Below are positions 1-6,360 of a stretch of 18,310 bases of DNA, piece by piece. Under the pieces are notes generated by a model. It did no database searches, was not told the origin of the DNA, and was given only the letters and a program-made list of their open reading frames with translations. Position numbers and translations under genes: made by a program. Where the stretch lies: positions 1-18,310 of the forward strand of contig CAYUPY010000021.1 of NCBI GenBank assembly GCA_964446595.1. Direction: 5' to 3'. Each line of letters begins with the position of its first letter. Position 1 is the first letter of the stretch. The DNA is from CAYUPY01 sp964446595 (lineage in GTDB: Bacteria > Patescibacteriota > Dojkabacteria > J137 > JAEUSD01).

Positions 1-1645
1 TATATACCGGCATCGGTGTAGCCTCACTAATCACTACATTTGTTGCCTCCGTACTGTTCACTCTGCTAGAAGTTAAGAGTTCTGAGGCTTCCAACCCTAC
101 CGTATAAATATCATCAGGGATGGTGCTAGAAGAAGCATTATTCACATTAGTACTGGCGGTAGGATTATCAGCATCGATTACAAAGGAATTTAACACTCCG
201 GGAGTGACGTTTGCTAAATCTAACACTACAGTATTTTCCACACCCTCAAAGTAAAGCTGTAGAGTATCCACCACCAAAGCAGCATTAACACGGAAACTAA
301 TCTCGATTGTCTTATCACTACGATCACCTGTCTCAGGAGTAATTAATTCTAGAATTGAGGTATCCACCTCAAAAGCACCTGCGTCAGCCGGATCGTTTCG
401 GTCAATCCCCCGCGCGTCAGTTGCCGGTAGAGTTCCAAGACCAGCAAATGCAGGTGTTTGTCCGATATCTGCCGCCGGACTAACTTCATTTATACTCATC
501 GTCTCTATGCTACCTCCGTTGTCAGTTAAAATTCCTAAGTAGGGATTAGTATTGTTCAGATTACCGTCCGTACCGTCTCCAGCGAGTGAATCATCACCAA
601 TCAACGTGCCTGCACGGTTTACAGTAATTGTGCCCGCAGAAGAAGTCTGATGATAATTTGTGCCACTATCATTATAAATAATATTATTAACTAGATTTAG
701 GGTTGTTTGAGGATTAGAAACAAGTGAATTAATGTTATCTAGTTGAAATTCTACTGCACCGCCTCCTGATGAGTTACCCGATATCGTGTTGTGCACAACG
801 TTAAAAACTGAAACCCCGTCGTAATTAACCAGGTTTACACCACCTCCTGATTCTTCGGATATGTTAGCCGTAACGGTATTATTGACTAAATCTACATTAG
901 CTGTCCCAGTACTTGAAATATAAATAGCACCTCCATTTTCAGTTGCTTCATTGTTAGTAAAAGTTGAATTAGAGATCGATATATCATCATCTGAGGCTAA
1001 TATACTGACTGCCCCACCATATAAATCACTAAAGGAATTCGTAAACTCAGTGTTACTTATCGTAACAGCTGTATTTTGACCAAATACGGCACCACCAAAA
1101 TAATCTCCGCTATTATCATCAAAACTACTGTCAGTAATTGTAAGTGAACCCCCATCTGCAATTCCGACTCCCGCACCTGCACCTCCTGATGCTGCTCTTC
1201 CGCCCTCAATTGACACCTGGTCGAGAACAACATTATTACCTGCGCTTATGTGAATATTCCCTCCCCAGTTACCACCTTGATCCAGTCGCCCATTGCGAAT
1301 AGTCATTCCCCTTAATGTTACTTCTACACCATTACGAATTATAATTGTACGGGCTGTGCTACCCGACGTATTTGGAGCTGCAGCAGCCTGTACGAAAGTT
1401 ACTCCAGCACCGGCACCTTCAATCACTAAGCTCTTATTAATATCAAGATTTACTTCTGTAAAGGTTCCAGCAGGTACAATAATTGTATCACCAGGATCTG
1501 CGGCGGCTACGGTATCAGATAGATCATCACTGGGTTCCATAGTAATGGTGGCTGCTAGTGCTGGTGATGCTGACGTCATTGCATAAAAAGCCACGGCTAG
1601 CATACTGAATAAAATACTTTTCGTGAGTGAATGTCTATTTTTCAT
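1..1645 (-). CDS. secreted parallel beta-helix protein with choice-of-anchor Q motif, partial
   Basis: The minus-strand frame is open from an ATG at 1645 to the left edge: 548 codons, no stop, so the C-terminus is missing. Residues 1-31 form a signal peptide: basic start, hydrophobic core, and SPALA-A as a likely signal peptidase I site. Residues about 80-330 carry repeated short Asn/Gly-rich strands with GGA, ISN and NNT motifs, typical of right-handed beta-helix (pectin-lyase-like) surface proteins. At about 367-427 come NPYLGILTDNGGS, SPAADIG and DAGAFEV, which match the choice-of-anchor Q signature seen at the end of such helices. A beta-sandwich-like tail follows. The protein is probably secreted or surface-displayed, as an adhesin or carbohydrate-binding or -cleaving factor; no catalytic residues can be assigned. 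It is divergent from the Nudix gene. No clear -10 box or ribosome binding site was found. Fold confidence is high, function unknown. Confidence 0.85.
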   Translation of the reverse strand, partial: MKNRHSLTKSILFSMLAVAFYAMTSASPALAATITMEPSDDLSDTVAAADPGDTIIVPAGTFTEVNLDINKSLVIEGAGAGVTFVQAAAAPNTSGSTARTIIIRNGVEVTLRGMTIRNGRLDQGGNWGGNIHISAGNNVVLDQVSIEGGRAASGGAGAGVGIADGGSLTITDSSFDDNSGDYFGGAVFGQNTAVTISNTEFTNSFSDLYGGAVSILASDDDISISNSTFTNNEATENGGAIYISSTGTANVDLVNNTVTANISEESGGGVNLVNYDGVSVFNVVHNTISGNSSGGGAVEFQLDNINSLVSNPQTTLNLVNNIIYNDSGTNYHQTSSAGTITVNRAGTLIGDDSLAGDGTDGNLNNTNPYLGILTDNGGSIETMSINEVSPAADIGQTPAFAGLGTLPATDARGIDRNDPADAGAFEVDTSILELITPETGDRSDKTIEISFRVNAALVVDTLQLYFEGVENTVVLDLANVTPGVLNSFVIDADNPTASTNVNNASSSTIPDDIYTVGLEASELLTSSRVNSTEATNVVISEATPMPVY

Positions 1646-1752
1646 TTGAGCTAAGCGATATCTAAAATAATGTAAAAAACCCAATATCTTTTTCAGGTTA
1701 GCAAAATTAACTAGCCATTTGCACAATATCAGCAGAAATTAAGCTTCTAGCT

Positions 1753-1781
1753 TTGAACAAACTACTAATCAAGCTTATAAT
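1753..1781 (+). promoter_or_regulatory. sigma70-type promoter of the Nudix gene (leaderless)
   Basis: TTGAAC (1753-1758), a 17-base spacer and a perfect TATAAT (1776-1781). Only six bases separate the -10 box from the ATG at 1788, so transcription should start on or next to the A of the start codon, leaving no 5' UTR. Inferred from motif and spacing only. Confidence 0.7.
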
Positions 1782-1787
1782 AGCCAC

Positions 1788-2360
1788 ATGTTGAATGTAC
1801 AAGAACCACAGCAAGCATACAGATTCCATCCCGTAACAGGGAATCCGTTAGCTCCAGACAATGGGAGTCTGCATATGTTAGATACCATTACAGGCCAGCA
1901 CTTTTTTATTCCTATTGGTGTGGCCGTGAACGCAGTACTGTTTCGCCAAACGACTCGAGGTGTGGAGTTACTACTTGTTAAAAGAGGCAAGGAACCAAAC
2001 AAAGATACATGGGATTTCCCCGGAGGCTATATTGAGCCCGAAGAACGCGCTGAACAAAGTATTCATAGAGAGATTGAAGAAGAATTAAGCATTCAGGTTA
2101 ATATTGAAAAATTCGATCTGGTTGGCACGTATCCGGATCGTTATGCTTTTAATGGGGTAAATAACTATGTTTTATCCTTGCTGTATCAAGTTGACGTCTC
2201 TGGTCTAGAGCTTGAACATAATATTAAGGTAGGTGATGACGTAGTTGGTGCCAAGTTTTTCCCAATTACTGCGCTACCTTATGATCAAATTGGTTTTGAT
2301 TCAGTTAAACTAGCTTTACGAGAATTTATCAGTAAAAATAATCTAAATGAAGATAATTAA
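1788..2360 (+). CDS. Nudix hydrolase
   Basis: A 190-residue protein with a Nudix box at about residues 80-102: G80, five residues, E86, seven residues, then REIEEELSI in place of REUXEEXGU. The metal-binding glutamates are present, but the usual Gly before the last hydrophobic residue is Ser101. The Nudix fold hydrolyses nucleoside diphosphates linked to another moiety; the substrate cannot be read from the sequence. The N-terminal ~40 residues lack the Cys ligands of an NudC-type zinc ribbon. The ATG at 1788 is chosen because a perfect TATAAT lies six bases upstream. The 3' end overlaps the MurF-like gene by 14 bases, so the two are probably co-transcribed and translationally coupled. A role in cleaning up sugar nucleotides or nucleotides for wall synthesis is possible but only contextual. 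Confidence 0.9.
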   Translation: MLNVQEPQQAYRFHPVTGNPLAPDNGSLHMLDTITGQHFFIPIGVAVNAVLFRQTTRGVELLLVKRGKEPNKDTWDFPGGYIEPEERAEQSIHREIEEELSIQVNIEKFDLVGTYPDRYAFNGVNNYVLSLLYQVDVSGLELEHNIKVGDDVVGAKFFPITALPYDQIGFDSVKLALREFISKNNLNEDN

Positions 2361-3732
2361 GGCTATATTTCCGTTTGTAGACTTCTTATATGTGTTGCAA
2401 TTGGAAGAATATTACAGCCACCTGTATCTCAGATCATTGCCTAGATTTTACTTTCGGCGCGGCCTTCAGCGCCGTGAGCGCTTGGTCTGGACGTCACGTA
2501 TTCAGACTACGTTTCTAATCAGCACATTATTCTGTAGTTATCCCACCATTCTTACCTTTGCGCTTGTCTTATTGAATGGAAATAGTAATTGGTGGCTAGT
2601 AGTACTGGTTTGTTTACTAAGTATCTTTCTAATACCTATCTGGATCTTGCTTACTAATATAATTCTTTCTCCGGTTTATGATCAAGTAAAAAGAAGGATA
2701 CAGTTGCGGGCGGCAACTCGCTTTGCCGCCCGCAACAAGGACACAAAAGTCGTGATGATCTCTGGAAGTTTTGGCAAAACCACCACTAAGAACTTCTTAC
2801 AGCAAATTATTCAGCATAGATTCCGCACGCAAATGCTGCCAGGTAATATAAATACGCCTACTGGCATTGCAGTCTGGGTCAATACTAAGTTGCACAAAAA
2901 TACTGAAATTCTAATTGTGGAAGCAGATAGTGACTTTAGGGGTAAAGTGAAACAATGTTGTAATATTACTCCGCCCGATATTGCAATTCTCACAAATATA
3001 GGTGATCAACACTTATTAAACTTTGGGGGCAAGTTTAAGAATCTAGCTCAAGGGCTGACGGAATTATTTGTGTATGCTAAGCCTAATGCAACTCTAATCA
3101 CTACAGAGGAGACAAAATCCAAACTAAGTAACTTTGATCCCCACAAACCAGAAAATAAAAAAAGGTTAACTGCAGTTAAAGCAACTGAGTTTGACAGTGA
3201 AAAATGGCCATCAAATATTGATTCTCCTCAAGCTAAACAGGCTTTACAGCTAGCTATATTAGCAGCACAACAATTGGGTCTAAGTGATAAGGATATTAAG
3301 GCAGCTACATCACAACTAGAACTGCCAGACAGAAGACACAAATACTCTGAGCTGCATGGTTTTAAAATAATTGATGATTCTTACAATATCAGCCTCACCA
3401 CGGCTAAGGCTGGCGTCCTTTCGGCGAAAGATGTGGCTAAAAAAGAAAAACAGGATCTGATCCTGATCACAGGTGGATTACCTGACCTAGCAGGAGAAAA
3501 CGCTCACTACAATAAAGAATATGGTGAGTGGCTTAATAAGATAGGTAAACCGGCTAAAATCATATTACTAAAGACAATCTTGCACAAAGAAATATTATCC
3601 GGACTTTCTGAATATGACAATGTTCTTTTTGCTGATTCGATGCAAGCAGCTTGGAAGCTCATTTCAACTGAGTTTAAACCCCAAAACTACCTAGTTTTAA
3701 TGCAGCCGGAGCTAAATGATTTGTACTATTGA
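2347..3732 (+). CDS. membrane-anchored MurF-like Mur ligase family protein
   Basis: A 461-residue protein. Two hydrophobic segments (about residues 54-76 and 82-108) precede a Mur-ligase core: ATP-binding P-loop GSFGKTTTK (140-148), a GNINTPTGIA segment (166-175) similar to MurF, E192 in VEAD, the TNIGDQHL motif (217-224) and IIDDSYN (341-347), which corresponds to MurF DDTYNANP. MurF adds D-Ala-D-Ala to UDP-MurNAc-tripeptide; a ddl gene lies less than 500 bases downstream on the other strand, which supports a peptidoglycan role. The usual MurF N-terminal UDP-binding domain is not recognisable and is replaced by the membrane segments, so a lipid-linked or unusual substrate is possible. The ATG overlaps the Nudix gene by 14 bases and has no Shine-Dalgarno. 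A perfect 14-bp inverted repeat lies at 2703-2736. Mur-ligase family is secure; MurF activity is inferred. Confidence 0.85.
   Translation: MKIIKAIFPFVDFLYVLQLEEYYSHLYLRSLPRFYFRRGLQRRERLVWTSRIQTTFLISTLFCSYPTILTFALVLLNGNSNWWLVVLVCLLSIFLIPIWILLTNIILSPVYDQVKRRIQLRAATRFAARNKDTKVVMISGSFGKTTTKNFLQQIIQHRFRTQMLPGNINTPTGIAVWVNTKLHKNTEILIVEADSDFRGKVKQCCNITPPDIAILTNIGDQHLLNFGGKFKNLAQGLTELFVYAKPNATLITTEETKSKLSNFDPHKPENKKRLTAVKATEFDSEKWPSNIDSPQAKQALQLAILAAQQLGLSDKDIKAATSQLELPDRRHKYSELHGFKIIDDSYNISLTTAKAGVLSAKDVAKKEKQDLILITGGLPDLAGENAHYNKEYGEWLNKIGKPAKIILLKTILHKEILSGLSEYDNVLFADSMQAAWKLISTEFKPQNYLVLMQPELNDLYY
2703..2736. repeat. intragenic GC-rich inverted repeat (14-bp arms, 6-base loop)
   Basis: GTTGCGGGCGGCAA (2703-2716) and its exact complement TTGCCGCCCGCAAC (2723-2736) flank CTCGCT. 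It lies in frame inside the MurF-like gene, encoding an Ala/Arg-rich stretch just before the P-loop domain. The arms are far more GC-rich than the surrounding gene. Confidence 0.85.
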
Positions 3733-3750
3733 GATTATGCTGGTTATAAT
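3721..3750 (+). promoter_or_regulatory. promoter of the coiled-coil/wHTH gene (leaderless)
   Basis: A perfect TATAAT (3745-3750) lies five bases before the ATG at 3756, giving a predicted leaderless mRNA. A weak -35 (TTGTAC, 3721-3726, 18-base spacer) overlaps the last codons of the MurF-like gene. Confidence 0.55.
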
Positions 3751-3755
3751 CCAAT

Positions 3756-4190
3756 ATGACAGATCTAACAGAGCAGCTCCATAATCTCATAGCCGAAAAT
3801 AAACGAAAGATTGAGCAACTAGAATTGCAAAACTTGTACGCGCATAAGCTGCTAGGGCTAACTAGAGATAATACTTCTTTAAACGCTGATGATTTTCTGT
3901 CAGCATTTATTAACCATACTGAAAATCCAAGCCTAAATGCTTCATTTCAAACTAAGCCTGGCTTAACAGAAGAAGCTGCCTCAGGAGAATCTGTTGCAGA
4001 GATAATATTACAAATCTTACAAGCAGAGCCGGGCAAACCGCTAAAATCTATCCAAATATTTCAAAGACTCCAAGAACTTAGGGCTGATACACCGCGCTCT
4101 ACCTTTGATGCTGTCATAAATCGTCTAGAGGAAGAACATGATGACGTAGTACGCTTAAAACGTGGCGTATATCAGTTTATTCGTGGTTAG
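3756..4190 (+). CDS. coiled-coil plus winged-helix-like small protein
   Basis: A 144-residue protein of unknown function. Residues 3-35 form a charged heptad-rich helix (probable coiled coil or dimerisation helix). Residues 36-78 are polar linker. Residues 79-144 have the pattern of a winged helix-turn-helix resembling HARE-HTH-type domains: a helix ending in ILQAEPGKPL, a second helix IQIFQRLQEL, TPRSTFDAVINRLEEE as recognition helix, then the wing DVVRLKRGVYQFI. A DNA-binding or regulatory role is therefore likely but unproven. The start is set by TATAAT five bases upstream. Its 3' end overlaps the convergent ddl gene by 14 bases (4177-4190). Homology to a named family was not established. 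Confidence 0.8.
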   Translation: MTDLTEQLHNLIAENKRKIEQLELQNLYAHKLLGLTRDNTSLNADDFLSAFINHTENPSLNASFQTKPGLTEEAASGESVAEIILQILQAEPGKPLKSIQIFQRLQELRADTPRSTFDAVINRLEEEHDDVVRLKRGVYQFIRG

Positions 4191-5358
4191 CAATAAACTT
4201 CTCTACAATATCACTCTCGTAAACAAACTGATATCCCGCTAATTCTGAGTGATCTTTAATAGCTTGCTCTAGCAACGCGGTTATTTGTTCAGTAAAAGTA
4301 TACCCGGAAGCCTCCCACAGGTAGTAAGCCATAGAACCTGGAATGGAGTTCACCTCTGTAATATAAATATTCTTTTGATCTTGAGTCACCATGAAATCTA
4401 TACGCACCATGCCTTTTGCGCGGCAAGCCTGGAAGGCTTGCCGCGCAAGCTCCTGTATTCTATTTTTCAGCTTTCTATCAATATACGCTGGAAGCTCACG
4501 CTGCAAGGAAGCCATTCCTGCGCCCTCATTTAAGCCACCTCCGCTTTTTTTACCACCACCACGTTCATATTTATCTGCAAAACTAAGAATCTCATCTTGC
4601 GATAGAGGTCTTTCTATCTCACCCGTCTCAATTTGGCCATTAATCATCCTCACCGCACAGTTATATTCGGTAAAACTTTGTACTAATTTCTCCACCAATA
4701 CCTCATTATCTATAAGTGCGGCTGCTTGCAAATATTTGCGTAGGCTTTCTGGAGATTTTGTAATATTTATTCCAATACTTGAACCAGAGTGAGCAGGTTT
4801 AATAATTAATCCATTTTTTTCGCTTACTTTACCTAGTTTAGCCTGTACCTTCTCAAGTGCTACATCCACGTCTTTTCGAATATCGGTCCCACTAAGTGAT
4901 ACACCTTCAACAACCGGGAGATTATTCTGGCTAAGCACCTCTTTAGTTAGAGATTTATTCATTGTGATAGCCATAGATTCCACCCCTGGAGATGTATACG
5001 GAATAGCCATTGTATCTAGAAAACCTTGCACCATACCATTTTCTCCAGTTCCCCCATGAAAAGCCAAATATGCTGCCTCCAGATAGTGTTTTCTGCCTAA
5101 TAAGCCTGTTTGCGGCTGAATATACGCTCCCATCTCATCCTTACCCCAATTGATATTAACCCCACCATTGCGACTAAAACCCTGACGATTTTTTAAGCCT
5201 GGAAAGTATCTAAATTCTCCCTCTATAGATACGTACACTACATAAGGCTTAAAGAGTTGGTGGTCTATCTTTTCTAATACTTGTAAACCAGTGATTATGG
5301 AAACATCGTGCTCTGCGGAAACGCCTCCAAACATGATAAGGATATTTTGGGTGTTCAT
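4177..5358 (-). CDS. ddl: D-alanine--D-alanine ligase
   Basis: A 393-residue ATP-grasp enzyme that joins two D-alanines for peptidoglycan precursor synthesis in the cytoplasm. Visible motifs: GGVSAEHDVS (11-20) with the catalytic Glu16, HGGTGENG (101-108), the ATP-grasp KPAHSGSSIGI (187-197) with the omega-loop serine, R319 and D321 in VRIDF, and metal ligands E335 and N337 in TEVNSIPGS. A Gly-rich insert lies at about 267-281 and makes it somewhat longer than typical Ddl (about 310-370). The ATG at 5358 starts right at the family's N-terminal strand; a weak TATATC-like -10 lies a few bases upstream. Convergent with the wHTH gene, sharing 14 bases at the 3' end. It carries a perfect 15-bp inverted repeat (4416-4448) within the sequence coding residues around 304-314. 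Its product would be the substrate of the MurF-like neighbour if that is a true MurF. Confidence 0.97.
   Translation of the reverse strand: MNTQNILIMFGGVSAEHDVSIITGLQVLEKIDHQLFKPYVVYVSIEGEFRYFPGLKNRQGFSRNGGVNINWGKDEMGAYIQPQTGLLGRKHYLEAAYLAFHGGTGENGMVQGFLDTMAIPYTSPGVESMAITMNKSLTKEVLSQNNLPVVEGVSLSGTDIRKDVDVALEKVQAKLGKVSEKNGLIIKPAHSGSSIGINITKSPESLRKYLQAAALIDNEVLVEKLVQSFTEYNCAVRMINGQIETGEIERPLSQDEILSFADKYERGGGKKSGGGLNEGAGMASLQRELPAYIDRKLKNRIQELARQAFQACRAKGMVRIDFMVTQDQKNIYITEVNSIPGSMAYYLWEASGYTFTEQITALLEQAIKDHSELAGYQFVYESDIVEKFIANHE
4416..4448. repeat. intragenic GC-rich inverted repeat (15-bp arms, 3-base loop)
   Basis: TTGCGCGGCAAGCCT (4416-4430) and AGGCTTGCCGCGCAA (4434-4448) are exact complements separated by GGA. 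It sits in the ddl reading frame and encodes the helix ARQAFQACRA just before the conserved RID motif, so it is not an obvious insertion. Confidence 0.88.
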
Positions 5359-5415
5359 AAATGATATAACTAATTTTGCTGCATACTATCACAAAGTATG
5401 GTTTAATATTACAGG

Positions 5416-5421
5416 TATATT
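5416..5421 (+). promoter_or_regulatory. -10 box of the secreted Ser/Arg-rich protein gene
   Basis: TATATT ends seven bases before the ATG at 5429. No convincing -35 is seen. The spacing again predicts a leaderless transcript. Confidence 0.4.
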
Positions 5422-5428
5422 TTTCTAT

Positions 5429-6205
5429 ATGAATTCAAATCTTAGCCGAAAAAGTAAGTTAGGTATAGCACTTGCCATTTTTTCTTTGCTGGCGGGGATT
5501 GCCTTACTCTCTATGCTACAGCTTAGCTCAGCTGCGCCAAATAATGAAGTACTTGAAGTTGCAGCTGCAGCCGGAAGTGAAAATAACGAAACAGAAGATG
5601 ATGTTGAAGTCGATAATACATTTTATTCCTTAAGCGTAGATAACACGCTCACTAGCTTTCAAGATAATGGTGATGGTACATTTACACTTAACTATCGCTT
5701 TCAAATCTGCAATACCTATAGTTTCCCTCTTAGACTGGATACAGTTACTCATAGGTTGTCCCAAAATGGTTCCTTAGTTAACCCTACCGTCCTGAGTTTT
5801 ACTAGTCCTACTTTACCATTGCGTGGGGGCTATAATGGTAACGGAGAAATGCTGGCAGCCAGCACCACCTTACCCGCAGGTACATGTGCAGTCATAAATT
5901 TGTCAGTAAGGGTCGACTACTCCCCAACTGAACCTACAATTAATAGCTTTGTGAGCGCTCAAGGCCGAAGAGAATCCGCTTCATCAACTAGATCCGCCAC
6001 AAGTTCGCGTACTAGCTCTAGAACGTCCACAAGCAGAACAAGTGGAAGCCGTACGAGCTCCGCTTTCAGTAGTATTGTCCGTAACCCTAGCGCCACTTCC
6101 ACAAGTGAAGAAGCTGGCGGGGGAGATGACTCGGACTTTTACATTGATGAGGCCCCACCTACTCCCCCGCCACCGCCGCCAGCTTATTGTGGAAAAACCT
6201 GTTAA
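5429..6205 (+). CDS. secreted Ser/Arg/Thr-rich, proline-tailed protein
   Basis: A 258-residue protein. The ATG at 5429 is chosen over an upstream in-frame ATG at 5291, because that would overlap ddl and place 46 unrelated residues before a normal signal sequence. Residues 7-36 are a basic patch plus hydrophobic core (signal peptide or anchor; possible cleavage near SSA-A). Residues 48-62 are acidic. Residues 65-178 form a beta-rich domain with C94 and C153 (possible disulfide). Residues 181-215 are a low-complexity Ser/Arg/Thr stalk, 228-242 are Gly/Asp-rich, 243-251 are mostly proline, and the end is CGKTC. The beta domain resembles those in the proteins starting at 10587 and 9269. Function unknown; a surface-exposed or wall-spanning stalk protein is likely. 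A long-range inverted repeat (6111-6120/6176-6185) lies at its 3' end. Confidence 0.85.
   Translation: MNSNLSRKSKLGIALAIFSLLAGIALLSMLQLSSAAPNNEVLEVAAAAGSENNETEDDVEVDNTFYSLSVDNTLTSFQDNGDGTFTLNYRFQICNTYSFPLRLDTVTHRLSQNGSLVNPTVLSFTSPTLPLRGGYNGNGEMLAASTTLPAGTCAVINLSVRVDYSPTEPTINSFVSAQGRRESASSTRSATSSRTSSRTSTSRTSGSRTSSAFSSIVRNPSATSTSEEAGGGDDSDFYIDEAPPTPPPPPPAYCGKTC
6111..6185. repeat. long-range GC-rich inverted repeat at 3' end of gene
   Basis: AAGCTGGCGG (6111-6120) is exactly complementary to CCGCCAGCTT (6176-6185). The inner GGGGGAG/CTCCCCC runs could pair as an alternative. It encodes the Gly-rich and Pro-rich tail segments, so part of the complementarity follows from Gly (GGN) and Pro (CCN) codons. 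Confidence 0.5.
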
Positions 6206-6220
6206 TTTTGTGTTCCACAA
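6187..6220. repeat. 8-bp inverted repeat spanning the stop codon
   Basis: TTGTGGAA (6187-6194) and TTCCACAA (6213-6220) are exact complements with an 18-base loop around the TAA at 6203-6205. No T-run follows, so it is a poor intrinsic terminator; the right arm is part of an operator-like box. Confidence 0.5.
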
Positions 6221-6233
6221 CTTGTGTTTCACA
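6208..6233. promoter_or_regulatory. tandem TGTGNNNCACA boxes (possible operator)
   Basis: TTGTGTTCCACA (6208-6219) and TTGTGTTTCACA (6222-6233) differ by one base and repeat with a 14-base period. Each contains the inverted repeat TGTG-N3-CACA. The second covers the -35 of the promoter at 6222-6249, a placement expected of a repressor site. Confidence 0.45.
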
Positions 6234-6249
6234 TTGATGCTGGTATGAT
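6222..6249 (+). promoter_or_regulatory. promoter with extended -10
   Basis: TTGTGT (6222-6227), a 16-base spacer and TATGAT (6244-6249), preceded by TGG to give an extended -10 (TGN). The predicted start is near 6256, about 80 bases before an intrinsic terminator and about 105 before the nuclease ATG. Confidence 0.5.
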
Positions 6250-6255
6250 CCAGTG

Positions 6256-6336
6256 TGCAAGAAATATGTAAGATGACAGTCCGGATACAAACAGTTTTTG
6301 TAAATTAATAAAAGGAGGCTAACGCCTCCTTTTTTT
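6256..6336 (+). ncRNA. candidate short terminated RNA / attenuator leader
   Basis: Between a good promoter (6222-6249) and a strong intrinsic terminator (6311-6336) lies about 80 bases with no conserved coding. It can form a small hairpin TACAAA(CAGTT)TTTGTA (6286-6302) and then the terminator stem. It could be a free-standing small RNA, or a leader that controls read-through into the nuclease gene, which has no clear promoter of its own. An 11-codon ORF (6273-6308) ends right before the terminator and could be a leader peptide, but this is weak. No known RNA family was recognised. Confidence 0.35.
6311..6336 (+). terminator. intrinsic terminator upstream of the nuclease gene
   Basis: AAAGGAGGC (6311-6319) pairs perfectly with GCCTCCTTT (6324-6332) across the tetraloop TAAC, and the T-run continues to 6336. 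It would end the 5429 transcript and/or the short RNA, 24 bases before the ATG at 6361. Confidence 0.85.
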
Positions 6337-6360
6337 ATTTCTATTTTTAAGAAAGTTCTG

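Noticed and set aside
788..799. 12-bp palindrome GTTGTGCACAAC in the beta-helix gene
   Set aside because: Short, inside coding sequence and plausible by chance. It is not part of the GC-rich set.
1293..1586. Plus-strand 97-codon open frame
   Set aside because: It lies antisense to the clearly coding beta-helix gene and has no family features.
4285..4792. Plus-strand open frames of 82 and 133 codons
   Set aside because: Antisense shadows of ddl, whose motifs are all on the minus strand.
5291..5428. N-terminal extension of the secreted protein from ATG 5291
   Set aside because: It overlaps the start of ddl. A proper signal sequence begins at ATG 5429 with a -10 box just upstream.
6273..6308. 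11-codon leader peptide before the terminator
   Set aside because: Too short to support alone, with no run of one amino acid's codons as in classic attenuators. Kept only as a note within the short-RNA entry.
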